Counted from the stretch's first letter, positions 1 through 7,974 are shown. The stretch is DNA of 8,601 nt from Saprospiraceae bacterium UBA2365 (GCA_002344345.1 DDTL01000146.1:1-8601), one strand, 5' to 3'. Numbers and translations: made by a program. Notes: generated from the letters alone by a model not told the origin.

Positions 1-554
1 TCTGCAATTTAGTATGTTATAAATTTTAATATTATAAATATGTTATAAAAAACTGAAGATATGCCTTTTAGGAGCAGACTCACAAATTGGACTTTTCGAA
101 GTAGGCTCAATATTAGTATGTGATAATTTTAAATATCGTTATTAATGTATTTAGTTTGCTGAATAGCTGATTGGTCTGTGAGGTTGAAGCATGAAAGAGT
201 ATACAGGAAGAAAAGCACAATTTTACCTCAAAAATAAGGCTTTGACGCAAGTGAAATGGATAAACAAAAGCCTGAGTCTAAAAAACCATCAAGCAATATT
301 CATATGTTGTTTTCAAAAAAAACCAACCGGAACAAAGCATTTTGAGCAGATTCAAAATGTATTTTCAGGCAATAAAGCCGATTGCAATCTAACCAGTTCA
401 ATTCTTTTCGTTAAGATCAAAGCATGATTCCATCAGTTTTTCACTCATCATTCAAGAATCAATTCAAAAACCAATCCCGGGAGTTGACTTGAGTTTTCAC
501 AACCTTAGAAAGCTAATTACCGTAACACCTGCTATTTTGCTGTCGTGAAAATAC
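1..554. other. Left flank without a convincing gene
   Basis: This AT-rich stretch holds no gene I can support. The longest plus-strand reading frame (191-427, 78 codons, lysine-rich) has a weak GAGG 11 bases before its ATG, but it shows no recognisable motif and has no gene neighbour in the same direction, so it is more likely chance than coding. Near the left edge an 11-base direct repeat TATGTTATAAA occurs at 13-23 and 39-49, 26 bases apart; it is pure AT-rich sequence and may be meaningless. No tRNA, rRNA or mobile-element end was seen. Confidence 0.5.
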
Positions 555-589
555 AAAAAACAGCTGACAAGTTATCAATTCGTCAGCCG
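555..589 (-). terminator. Rho-independent terminator of the SnoaL-like gene
   Basis: Read on the minus strand, a stem forms between 589-582 (CGGCTGAC) and 568-561 (GTCAGCTG), with one G-U pair. Two further A-T pairs can form past a bulged G at 581. The stem is followed directly by six T residues (560-555). The hairpin begins 26 bases past the stop codon of the minus-strand gene at 615-1211, the expected place for its intrinsic terminator. An additional A7/T8 inverted repeat (606-628) overlaps the stop codon itself but is pure A/T. Confidence 0.75.
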
Positions 590-614
590 ATGTTTTATGT
601 TATTTTGAAAAAAA

Positions 615-1211
615 TCAATTTTTTTTCAGATAGTTTTTGATATAGGTATTTTTCTCTTTTGCTTTCAACATATCAAAGTTAGAAACATTCCCATTGATAT
701 GCAAAAAATCGTTTGGTTTCCGTCTTATGGGCTTTTGTTTTAACTTGAAACCGGTTACAAATACGGCATATCCAAAAGTTGCTCCAAATCCAATTTGACT
801 CATGGTACCTAAAAGATCGGTTGTTTGCCATTCCTGCAAGACTTTTCCATTTGCGACTTTTCTTTGAAATATTCCTGTAATAGTCAAATTCTTTTGGTTT
901 GCAGGAGAACCCATAAAACTACCTGTGTTAACCACTTTGGACGTAAATCTGATAGATACAAAATCGTTCTCTGTGATCGTTTTTTCAAGTATCATCTCAA
1001 AATTGGAAAAGGCTCCACGCAAATCTTGCATAAAGCCGATGTATTCATCTTTTGAAAAGTGGTACCCATCACCGGTATATGTAAAATCCGGATCCAGTAA
1101 GTTGTCCAGTTTTTCCCAGTTTGCTTGCAATATGGCTCTAGAAACTGCATACACAGTTTGTGATGTTTCGGACTTACTTTCGTCCATGATTATGAATTTT
1201 GATGCGTTCAT
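615..1211 (-). CDS. SnoaL-like / NTF2-fold domain protein with C-terminal extension
   Basis: The first ~140 residues read as a small alpha+beta barrel of the SnoaL-like (ester cyclase/DUF4440) part of the NTF2 superfamily. Visible are an N-terminal helix (about 18-40, with ILQANWEKLDNLLDPDF), an aromatic pocket-lining stretch (YTGDGYHFSKDEYIGFMQDLR) and the closing strand-helix pattern EWQTTDLLGTMSQIG, which resembles the family ending with W and D. Such proteins bind or isomerise small hydrophobic molecules; no substrate or catalytic role can be assigned. The last ~55 residues are not part of the usual fold: a hydrophobic stretch (FGYAVFVTGF) runs into a basic segment (KLKQKPIRRKP) and a lysine-rich end. 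There is no signal peptide, so it is probably cytoplasmic. ATG at 1211 is chosen because it lies about 15 bases after the predicted transcription start; Met9 is a possible alternative. It is divergent from the HxlR gene and probably regulated by it (inference). Confidence 0.8.
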   Translation of the reverse strand: MNASKFIIMDESKSETSQTVYAVSRAILQANWEKLDNLLDPDFTYTGDGYHFSKDEYIGFMQDLRGAFSNFEMILEKTITENDFVSIRFTSKVVNTGSFMGSPANQKNLTITGIFQRKVANGKVLQEWQTTDLLGTMSQIGFGATFGYAVFVTGFKLKQKPIRRKPNDFLHINGNVSNFDMLKAKEKNTYIKNYLKKN

Positions 1212-1231
1212 GTTATAAATTTTTGTTGGCG

Positions 1232-1239
1232 CAAAGATA
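1232..1239 (-). promoter_or_regulatory. Bacteroidota -7 element of the SnoaL-like gene
   Basis: On the minus strand the sequence is TATCTTTG, a full match to the Bacteroidota -7 consensus TAnnTTTG. The start codon at 1211 follows after 20 bases, giving a short leader of about 15 bases. No TTG is seen at the usual -33 distance, so the promoter may be weak or need an activator. Confidence 0.6.
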
Positions 1240-1241
1240 TG

Positions 1242-1256
1242 TTCGTATATTACGAA
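1242..1256. promoter_or_regulatory. Palindrome TTCGTA-TAT-TACGAA, candidate HxlR operator
   Basis: A perfect 6-base inverted repeat around a 3-base centre lies three bases upstream of the -7 element of the SnoaL-like gene. That is inside the region RNA polymerase must occupy. Dyads of this size are typical of winged-helix dimers such as HxlR-family regulators, and the gene for one starts 87 bases away. A protein bound here would be placed to repress the minus-strand gene. Binding is inferred from position and symmetry only. Confidence 0.5.
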
Positions 1257-1264
1257 TCAGCATA

Positions 1265-1302
1265 TACTTACTAAAATGAAAGTGCTATCATTTTGGTAAG
1301 TA
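1265..1302. promoter_or_regulatory. Long inverted repeat in the divergent promoter region
   Basis: Arms TACTTACTAAAATGA (1265-1279) and TCATTTTGGTAAGTA (1288-1302) are complementary at 14 of 15 positions, the exception being a T/G pair, around an 8-base centre. The right arm covers the TTTTG (1291-1295) that could serve as -33 element for the HxlR gene. A related half-site, TTTACTAAAT, follows at 1313-1322 and overlaps the -7 element. The arrangement suggests an operator for autoregulation. It could alternatively be the binding site of an unlinked regulator, since its sequence differs from the palindrome at 1242-1256. Confidence 0.5.
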
Positions 1303-1317
1303 AATGATTCCATTTAC

Positions 1318-1325
1318 TAAATTTG
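1318..1325 (+). promoter_or_regulatory. Bacteroidota -7 element of the HxlR gene
   Basis: TAAATTTG matches the consensus TAnnTTTG exactly. The ATG follows 17 bases later, giving a leader of about 11 bases, and a TTG at 1293-1295 lies 22 bases upstream, within the loose range seen for -33 elements. Confidence 0.6.
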
Positions 1326-1342
1326 CATAAAAATCAATTAAT

Positions 1343-1669
1343 ATGAAACGTTATAAACTGAATGGCACATATTATTACTGTCCCGTAGATCTGACCTTGC
1401 AGATAATCGGTGGCCGGTGGAAAGGTATAGTGATCTGGAATTTAAGGGATAAAAAATTAAGGTTTGGTGAGCTGAAAAAAGTGCTGGTAACCATTAATGA
1501 CAAAATGCTTTCTCAGGTTCTGAAAGAATTGGAAATGCAGGGAGTAATCTCCCGGAAAGTCTTTGAAGTAGTGCCTCCGAAAGTTGAATACAATCTTACA
1601 GATGAAGGGAAAAAATTATTGCCCATCATGCAGGCCATGAATGACTATGGTCAAGGTTTTGAGGTATAA
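1343..1669 (+). CDS. HxlR-family winged helix-turn-helix transcriptional regulator
   Basis: A DNA-binding regulator of 108 residues, the usual length for the HxlR (DUF24) family, which acts as a cytoplasmic dimer. The family signatures are clear: N-terminal CPVDLTLQIIGGRWK with the conserved cysteine (Cys13), then LRFGELKK, the recognition-helix stretch INDKMLSQVLKELEMQGVI, the wing with VPPKVEYNLTDEGKKLLP, and a closing helix ending near DYGQGF. In characterised relatives such as YodB and HypR the equivalent cysteine senses electrophiles or disulfide stress, so a thiol-responsive role is plausible but unproven here. It is transcribed away from the SnoaL-like gene, and two dyads in the shared 131-base region are its likely targets. 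The start is supported by the upstream -7 element and by the position of the conserved Cys. No clear terminator is visible after the stop; the 212 bases to the convergent giant gene show no gene. Confidence 0.92.
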   Translation: MKRYKLNGTYYYCPVDLTLQIIGGRWKGIVIWNLRDKKLRFGELKKVLVTINDKMLSQVLKELEMQGVISRKVFEVVPPKVEYNLTDEGKKLLPIMQAMNDYGQGFEV

Positions 1670-1881
1670 GGATAGCTTGTTTGCTTTTGTTGATCTAACA
1701 TGATCCTGGTAAATTAACCCTATGTATCAGAGCAGATTTCATTTTATAATTCACCTGAAGTTTTAATAGATATTGCCAATCATAGGATAATTTTCTTATT
1801 TATTTCCCCGAATGGTTTTCGCCCCAAGATGATCATAGATACTTCATGTTTAAATGGTTTTAATATTTTGCTTGTCCTTCA

Positions 1882-4800
1882 TTATGGATATAGGTTGATC
1901 ACAAGATTCATTTCACCAATATACAATACACCCGAGGTGATCTTTAATTCATTATTGATATCAACATCCGACAGGAGACTTAACCCCAGGCTGTTGTTGA
2001 GCTCCAAGATACCAAATCCGGATTTGTTATTCCCCAGGATAAACTGCGGCGCAATGCCATTAAAAGCAAAGGTTTTTGTAATGGAAGCATAAAAAGTTCC
2101 GTTGTTTTCAAAGTTTCCTTTGATCGAATGATCAAATGCCCCGGTGGCAAAGCTTGCATCTGTGCCAAGGATCATATTTCCATCTATTGAAACAGAGCCG
2201 GCTCCTGTGACTGAAGATGTGCCGGCTATCTCAAAATTACCCAGGATCTCGAGTGCCTGAGATGCCAGGGTTTTTGTTCCGGTGCCGCTCAAAATCAAGG
2301 TAGAATAGCGATTAGCCGAAGTTTTCGGAACTACAATGGTTTGATTTCCACCGTTGTATTCAACAATGGTATTACCGGAATTAAAAGTTGCCAATGTACC
2401 GTTATTGGTCAGCGTTCCCTGAATTTGTATGTGTGCATCTGAGGTAAGCCACAGCGTAGATGAAGTTGGAATTGTCAGGTTATAAAACTGGGTTTTACCC
2501 GAAATATTAGATTCTGTATTGCTGAAAATGACGGTTCCGTCGGCGGGATTGAAGGTACCGTGTGAATTTACCCAGGTGCTGACATTGCCGTTTAGGGTAA
2601 ATGTGGATGTTGTTCCCGAATTCAATACAGAACCAGGCTGGAGCCAAAGTTTCAAAATCTCCGCATTGCCAGGCAAAATAGGGTCATTTGATGTTGTATT
2701 TGCATCTGGAATTACCACATAGCTTGTGGTAGTGGGCACATAGTTTGGTGTCCAGTTAAGAGCTTTTTCCCAATCTGTGTCCACACTCCCGTTCCATATG
2801 ACAAATGATGCGGTTGTGGTTGAAAGTGTATTTTCCAGATTTCCAAAAGAAGTCGGGAAAAAACCTATGTTCACATTGGAAATTTCAACCCAATTCTGGC
2901 TTGTATTGGAATTGGAGAATCCCCAGTCATAAGCGCCATTCGGTTGTTGTCCGTTGGCTCCGAATGTCCATTGACTCAGTTCGTTTTCATTGTTTCCGTT
3001 GAGTTCTGCGTCCAGATAAAACGTTGCTATGGTGGCGAAACAATTGACTCCATCCTGCTGAATGAAATCATATATTCTGCTGATAGCTTCAGGTTTCCAG
3101 ACCGGTGATGTGCCTATTGAAATTTTGCATTTAATGTTGGAAGGATAAGTTCCGCCGGGAATAAATGAGATGGTAGTAAAGCTGTTCCCAAAAGAATACT
3201 TGATGTTCGCAGCAAAAGAATTTCTTATTACAATACCTGTAATATCTCCTATGCCAAGGATTTGTGCATTCCCGGACAAAGTGATCTCAGTGCCATTGAG
3301 CATGGAAAGTAAGCCGGTTGTCGAATTCGGATTATTGGATTGCAAATCAATCGTTTCAGTAATGGTGATATCTCCCTCTGATTTCAAACCACCAAAGCTG
3401 ATGATAAGATTGGCTATCGGTTCATTGAAAAAACCATTGCTCAGGGTCACACTTGTCTGATTGTTGAAAACAATTTCAGAATTGGCGTCAGATGCATTTA
3501 TGGTTCCATTGGTTCTTGTGATGTTAAATCCATTGATTGTGAGTACTTTGGAATTTACATTGATATAACCGTTCCCGAGTGTCAGTATATCCTGGATGGT
3601 TACATTTCCGCTTAGAATTATTCCATTACTTGTATTTAATGATAGTTTTTTTAAAGTTATTCCAGGGAAGGCAAAGACCGGGATGTCACCTTCTATGCTG
3701 ACCGCTGCATCATTTCCTCCGGTCAATTGTCCATTAACTGTCAGAATTTTTCCCTGAAGGGACAATTCATGGTTATTCAAAGCCAAAGTACCGTTTTGAA
3801 GCCTTAATAATGAATTGACCGAGAGATTGTTGGACAAATTTACCTGAGCCGAATTGTTGATTACCAAAGTATCTATGGAATTGTCCAGGAAGGAATTGCC
3901 ATTCAGCATCTGGTCAGTTTCACCGTTCAATTCCAAAACAGAGCCTGTTTCGGTTGCATCAAACTGCCCGGTGCTGCTAAAATTAATGGAGTTGCCGATC
4001 GTAGCTTTATGGCCATTTAATACAAAGTTTTTACCGCTTGCGTTTGCAAAGGAGCCAAATACGCGGTTCTGATCTAAAACGCAATGGTTGTCAGGTGATT
4101 CTGCAAAGCGGATGGAAGCGCCATTGTCCGGCACTATTCCACCTATCCAGTTGCTGCCGGTATTGAAATCGGTATTTGTGCCACCTTGCCAAACGATCTC
4201 ATTGATCTCCAATGCGCCGATTTTGGGGCTTGACTCTGACCTGTTCTGGCCGGTATAATCTGTAGCAATTCCGGTATTGGTCGCTCCCAATTGAGTCATT
4301 ACCGGGTAAAACGGTTCATGATCAATACCAATACCTGTAAATTGTGGGTCTTCATTGTAGCTGTTTATGTCCTGTGATGTAGCTGCTTTCCAGGCGGCTA
4401 AAGTGGTTTTATCACTTGAAAGCCAGCCTAAAACACCATTTGGCGCAAAATAATTGTTGTAGTCTACAAATAAATTTGAAACAGTTCCCACACGAATGGC
4501 ATAATGTTTTCCTGTTGTTCCTCCGCTTCTCGTGTTGATGAACAGATTGTTTTTAACATTGCGATCCGTTCCTGTGGAAGTTCTGTTGTAAAAAGCAAAG
4601 GAAGAAGAAGTTTCACCGCTTACCGAACCTTCAATAATAACCGTATTGAAATAGCAATTCAAATCACTCGTCCAGGTTGCCTGATCCCAAATCCCGTAAA
4701 TCAGGCACTTGTTTGAAAAGTTTTTACCCAAATGAATGATATTATTATGAAAATGTGCTTTCCCTCCATACAAAACGATGCCGTCTACTGAGCTTCCGAT

Positions 4801-7800
4801 ATGGGAAGACTGGATCTCAATATTTTGAACAAGATTACCACTTAGGTTACTCCAGTCCGCATTCGAACCATAGAAAAAGATCCCATATGCGTCTACCCTG
4901 GCATCCGGATTCAGATTATAAATGCCTTTGATTTTGTTATTTTTAATGGTATGGTTCAAGCCAGCTGTATTTCTGTTAACACTGATCCCGCAGATTGAAG
5001 CGGCGCTAGCTGATCCCGAACTTTTAGTATATGTTTTTATATTGGAAACTGAATTGTTTTCAATGGTGTTATTACCCCTGTTTACATAAATACCGATCGT
5101 TTGGGTTGCGTTGATATTTCCAGTGTATGCATTGATGATATTACCGACAGTGTTGTTTTTTATCGTCGTATTGCCATCATTTTGTGAATAAATGCCATAC
5201 ATTCTTTGCCCTGTAGCAGCAAGTTCCCCGGACGATGAACTGAATATGTTGTTTTCAGTCTTGAGACTACCAAATGTATTGTTACTGATTTCAGTATTTC
5301 CCAAAAATCCTGCTGATTCATAAATTCCCTCAAAACCATATACAAAAGCGTTTGACCCGATTGTTTTTATAGAGCCAACGATGTTGTTCCTGATGGTTTT
5401 GGTTCCCGAACCTCTGATCCATATACCGTGAAATGTCGAATGCGTCTGAGATATAGCCTGGATCCTTACCTGAGGTTCACTGGTATATCCAGATCCGGCA
5501 TTTGTAACTGATACTTCAGTGATTTCACCATATGCATTGATGGTAGCTATCGCTGTGGCGCCACTTCCTTCACCACCGCTGAAAGTAATTTCCGGTGCTA
5601 CTGCAAAACCGGTACCTGCGCCAATGATGTCCACTGAACTAACAGATCCCGCAGAAATATTCGCTTTCAAATATGGATTCGTGGCAATGAGTCGAATGGA
5701 TTCCGTTCCTGTTGAGTCACCTATTTTGTTGTTTTCCATCAAAGCCGTACCGTCATAAAGGTAAATACCATCGAAAGGGTTGGGTCCGGTTGAAGTGTAT
5801 TCGAATGCCTGAATGGTGTTATTTGAAATGGCAGATGTCTCTGAGTTGCTGGTATTCAGAGCGATGACTCTCATATAATGCGGGGTAGAAGCTGTAACGG
5901 TCCATTTTCCACCGGCGCAATATGGCGCTGTACCTCCGAAATAATTATTGGATATGGTATAATTGCCAGCATCTGTGGTGTATATTCTGATACAGGAATA
6001 ACCTCTGGCATCAGTGGGTGCAATTATTTCAGTGTCGTAAAAATGATTGCCGTCAATCACCCAGTTTTCTGAGTTGGAAACAATATTGATTCCATAAGAA
6101 AATCTTTCTGTGGATAGAAAATTGTAAAAACTATTATTTCTGATAATGTTTCCTGAATTCCTTCGCCCGGCAGTTCCGGCAGAGTAAATCAGATTGCCAG
6201 GACGTTGTCCGGCATTGGTGATTTGGCAATGTTCGACAATATTATCATTGTTGCCATCTCCGGTGGATGAATTGGAGAAAAATATCACATCTCCGGTTGA
6301 AGATCCTTTGATGATGAGATATTTGAAAGTGTTGTTTTGTGCTGAGTTTTCGAATCGGATGGCTCGTGCATTGGCGCTGGTGCTTTGGTTGATAATGCTC
6401 AGATTTGCTTCTCCGATCTGATTGACCCTTCCGTCAATGGTAATGTTTTCTGCTCCTTTCAGGTGAATGAGTGAAGCTCCGGTGTTGCCTGAAATGGTAA
6501 GGTTAGAGGAAGTCGGATAAACTAAAATGGAAGAATAATCTGAGTTTCCTGTTCCGGATGCGTTGATTTCACAAGCCGCGGTCTCTATGGTGTTGTCGTT
6601 GATATGTATGATGATCTCTCCCCTGAAAATGCCTGAATTTACATCGTCCAAAGCAGCTTTCAAGGTGTTGTATGCCGCACTGGTGACGCCTTCAGTGGCA
6701 TAAACAGTTACTGCGGACACAAATGGAAGTGAAGAACGGTTCAAACCCCACATGGTTGTATATGTTTCGCTGGTCGTCATCGACCGTCCGGGCCGTGATG
6801 CATGTCTGAAATCAATGTTGTATAAGCTGTCTTCAACCATATCAGGAAACAAAGATGAGGCTGAACCGCTGCAGCGATGTGTATCATTGGCTATATATTT
6901 CAGATAACTGATGCTTTTTGAAATTTCTATCCCTCTTTTTTTCAACTGTAAGTCATGTGTGCAAGGATCGGTTGTACCATTTGAGCGTAGCGCATATTGG
7001 GTATGAACAAAAATATCTGTATTGCTCTGAGGCTTAATGGTATTTTCCATAACGGAAACCAATGTGGTCGATGTAGTAGAAGCGGATGGTTTTGTTGAAG
7101 TTAAAATCGGGAAATAACCATTTTCATATCCAAGGCCTACAACCACCATATTGCATGCCTGGGTAACAATGTCATGTTCAGAAGGGTCGGTTATCCGCCT
7201 GTGTGCTACCCTGAAATCATAATTTCCTGCTTCAGTATTGTTGGGCAGGGCACCTACCAGGCTTACCATGCCTATTTGTTCTCCCAGCGGAGCTCTGAAA
7301 ATCGGATAATTTAAATTTTTCCACTCGATATCACCTGTTTTCTTGTATTGCAAAACCCATTCAGCGCTGACCACTGCAGACCCGCCGGAAGTTTTCTGGT
7401 TTTGAATGGAAGCTGCGACATAGATTCCTCCGCTTGCCGGCAGGCTGAAACCGGTTTTGCCCGCTACGCTTTCCCATTCATTATTTGCAGCTAAGGGAGA
7501 CGACAATTGCTGAACGTCATTGGTCAGCTGATTGCTCCCGTCATATAAAACAATGGCTGTGATCGTGGCTGAAGTGTTCAAAGTCTGGGCCGTAGTATTA
7601 TGCTGGAAAACATAGGTTCTGTTTCCCGACAAACTGCTGACGTCAAATATGTGTACGATGGTTCCGATTCCATCTTTGCCGGAATGCGAATGTTGAAATT
7701 CACCGCTGTTGATGTTGTGGTCTGAATCATCTGCTATCCTGTAAGCTCCGGTCGACGAACCTGAAGTCGTTTTGCTGGTTAAAGTGGCCACGACCAAAAC

Positions 7801-7818
7801 CTTATTTGCATCGGTCAC
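1882..7818 (-). CDS. Giant right-handed parallel beta-helix surface protein (1978 residues from the GTG; true start probably upstream)
   Basis: Probably a secreted or cell-surface protein; no enzymatic function can be assigned. Numbering runs from the in-frame GTG at 7818. Residues 1-93, 131-230 and 251-358 are three similar beta-rich modules. About 367-1205 is a pectate-lyase-like beta-helix: it opens with the Bacteroidota pattern TVYATEG...YNTLKAALDDVNSG...ASGTGNSDYSS, continues through many NNTI/GNTI-type coils, and ends with NEDPQFTG...PKIGALE. Residues 724-787 insert two GSGYTS-like repeats. Two W-x-G...NW modules start at W1210 and W1675. Between them, about 1565-1660, is a module with PVWKPEAISRIYDF and YLDAELNGNNENELSQW; beta-strand repeats fill the rest. 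The GTG is doubtful because the open frame continues upstream with a signal-peptide-like sequence, and starting there would cut module one. The protein ends INLYP-stop with no type IX sorting domain (no YPNP...G region, no lysine-rich end), so it may be 3'-truncated. No close promoter precedes the GTG. Confidence 0.85.
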   Translation of the reverse strand: MTDANKVLVVATLTSKTTSGSSTGAYRIADDSDHNINSGEFQHSHSGKDGIGTIVHIFDVSSLSGNRTYVFQHNTTAQTLNTSATITAIVLYDGSNQLTNDVQQLSSPLAANNEWESVAGKTGFSLPASGGIYVAASIQNQKTSGGSAVVSAEWVLQYKKTGDIEWKNLNYPIFRAPLGEQIGMVSLVGALPNNTEAGNYDFRVAHRRITDPSEHDIVTQACNMVVVGLGYENGYFPILTSTKPSASTTSTTLVSVMENTIKPQSNTDIFVHTQYALRSNGTTDPCTHDLQLKKRGIEISKSISYLKYIANDTHRCSGSASSLFPDMVEDSLYNIDFRHASRPGRSMTTSETYTTMWGLNRSSLPFVSAVTVYATEGVTSAAYNTLKAALDDVNSGIFRGEIIIHINDNTIETAACEINASGTGNSDYSSILVYPTSSNLTISGNTGASLIHLKGAENITIDGRVNQIGEANLSIINQSTSANARAIRFENSAQNNTFKYLIIKGSSTGDVIFFSNSSTGDGNNDNIVEHCQITNAGQRPGNLIYSAGTAGRRNSGNIIRNNSFYNFLSTERFSYGINIVSNSENWVIDGNHFYDTEIIAPTDARGYSCIRIYTTDAGNYTISNNYFGGTAPYCAGGKWTVTASTPHYMRVIALNTSNSETSAISNNTIQAFEYTSTGPNPFDGIYLYDGTALMENNKIGDSTGTESIRLIATNPYLKANISAGSVSSVDIIGAGTGFAVAPEITFSGGEGSGATAIATINAYGEITEVSVTNAGSGYTSEPQVRIQAISQTHSTFHGIWIRGSGTKTIRNNIVGSIKTIGSNAFVYGFEGIYESAGFLGNTEISNNTFGSLKTENNIFSSSSGELAATGQRMYGIYSQNDGNTTIKNNTVGNIINAYTGNINATQTIGIYVNRGNNTIENNSVSNIKTYTKSSGSASAASICGISVNRNTAGLNHTIKNNKIKGIYNLNPDARVDAYGIFFYGSNADWSNLSGNLVQNIEIQSSHIGSSVDGIVLYGGKAHFHNNIIHLGKNFSNKCLIYGIWDQATWTSDLNCYFNTVIIEGSVSGETSSSFAFYNRTSTGTDRNVKNNLFINTRSGGTTGKHYAIRVGTVSNLFVDYNNYFAPNGVLGWLSSDKTTLAAWKAATSQDINSYNEDPQFTGIGIDHEPFYPVMTQLGATNTGIATDYTGQNRSESSPKIGALEINEIVWQGGTNTDFNTGSNWIGGIVPDNGASIRFAESPDNHCVLDQNRVFGSFANASGKNFVLNGHKATIGNSINFSSTGQFDATETGSVLELNGETDQMLNGNSFLDNSIDTLVINNSAQVNLSNNLSVNSLLRLQNGTLALNNHELSLQGKILTVNGQLTGGNDAAVSIEGDIPVFAFPGITLKKLSLNTSNGIILSGNVTIQDILTLGNGYINVNSKVLTINGFNITRTNGTINASDANSEIVFNNQTSVTLSNGFFNEPIANLIISFGGLKSEGDITITETIDLQSNNPNSTTGLLSMLNGTEITLSGNAQILGIGDITGIVIRNSFAANIKYSFGNSFTTISFIPGGTYPSNIKCKISIGTSPVWKPEAISRIYDFIQQDGVNCFATIATFYLDAELNGNNENELSQWTFGANGQQPNGAYDWGFSNSNTSQNWVEISNVNIGFFPTSFGNLENTLSTTTASFVIWNGSVDTDWEKALNWTPNYVPTTTSYVVIPDANTTSNDPILPGNAEILKLWLQPGSVLNSGTTSTFTLNGNVSTWVNSHGTFNPADGTVIFSNTESNISGKTQFYNLTIPTSSTLWLTSDAHIQIQGTLTNNGTLATFNSGNTIVEYNGGNQTIVVPKTSANRYSTLILSGTGTKTLASQALEILGNFEIAGTSSVTGAGSVSIDGNMILGTDASFATGAFDHSIKGNFENNGTFYASITKTFAFNGIAPQFILGNNKSGFGILELNNSLGLSLLSDVDINNELKITSGVLYIGEMNLVINLYP

Positions 7819-7971
7819 ATCTACTGTAACGGAAACACCCGCAACATTTTCAAATGATGAAGAAGAGGTGGACGCACTGCCGCTTGATGAAGCACTGGGT
7901 AAATCCTTGCTATAATTGTATGTACCAAAAAAAATTGGAATTGTCAGACAGAAAAAAATCTTTTGATCATT
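7819..7971 (-). other. Out-of-frame signal peptide and N-terminal extension of the giant gene
   Basis: The giant gene's frame stays open for 51 codons above the GTG, to a stop at 7974-7972. It encodes a hydrophobic core (IFFCLTIPIFFG), a Ser/Ala-rich linker (SASSGSASTSSSS) and then ENVAGVSVTVDV, which reads as the first strand of module one. No ATG, GTG or TTG occurs in this frame here. The good ATG at 7970 begins M-I-K-R-F-F-S-V and stops after eight codons; one extra T in the T7 tract (7952-7958) would give MIKRFFFCLTIPIFFGTYNY, a classic signal peptide, and a 2029-residue protein. A second tract, T8, lies at 7927-7934. Causes could be a sequencing error, a real frameshift, or slippage-based switching. 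Confidence 0.75.
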
Positions 7972-7974
7972 TCA

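Noticed and set aside
13..49. Direct repeat TATGTTATAAA (two copies)
   Set aside because: Only two copies of a nearly pure A/T word; expected by chance in this composition, and no array or flanking gene supports a function.
191..427. 78-codon plus-strand reading frame
   Set aside because: No recognisable motif, low-complexity lysine-rich composition, isolated position and only a weak GAGG upstream. It cannot be told apart from a chance frame in AT-rich DNA.
825..1218. Two plus-strand frames over the SnoaL-like gene
   Set aside because: Antisense shadows of a gene with a clear family signature, promoter and terminator.
2519..6421. Several plus-strand reading frames of 60-100 codons inside the giant gene
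   Set aside because: They lie antisense to a long continuous coding frame with coherent repeats, and their translations look like shadow sequence.
7944..7970. Eight-codon ORF MIKRFFSV as a regulatory leader peptide
   Set aside because: It matches the start of the giant protein's signal peptide once one base is added, so a frameshifted gene start explains it better than a leader.
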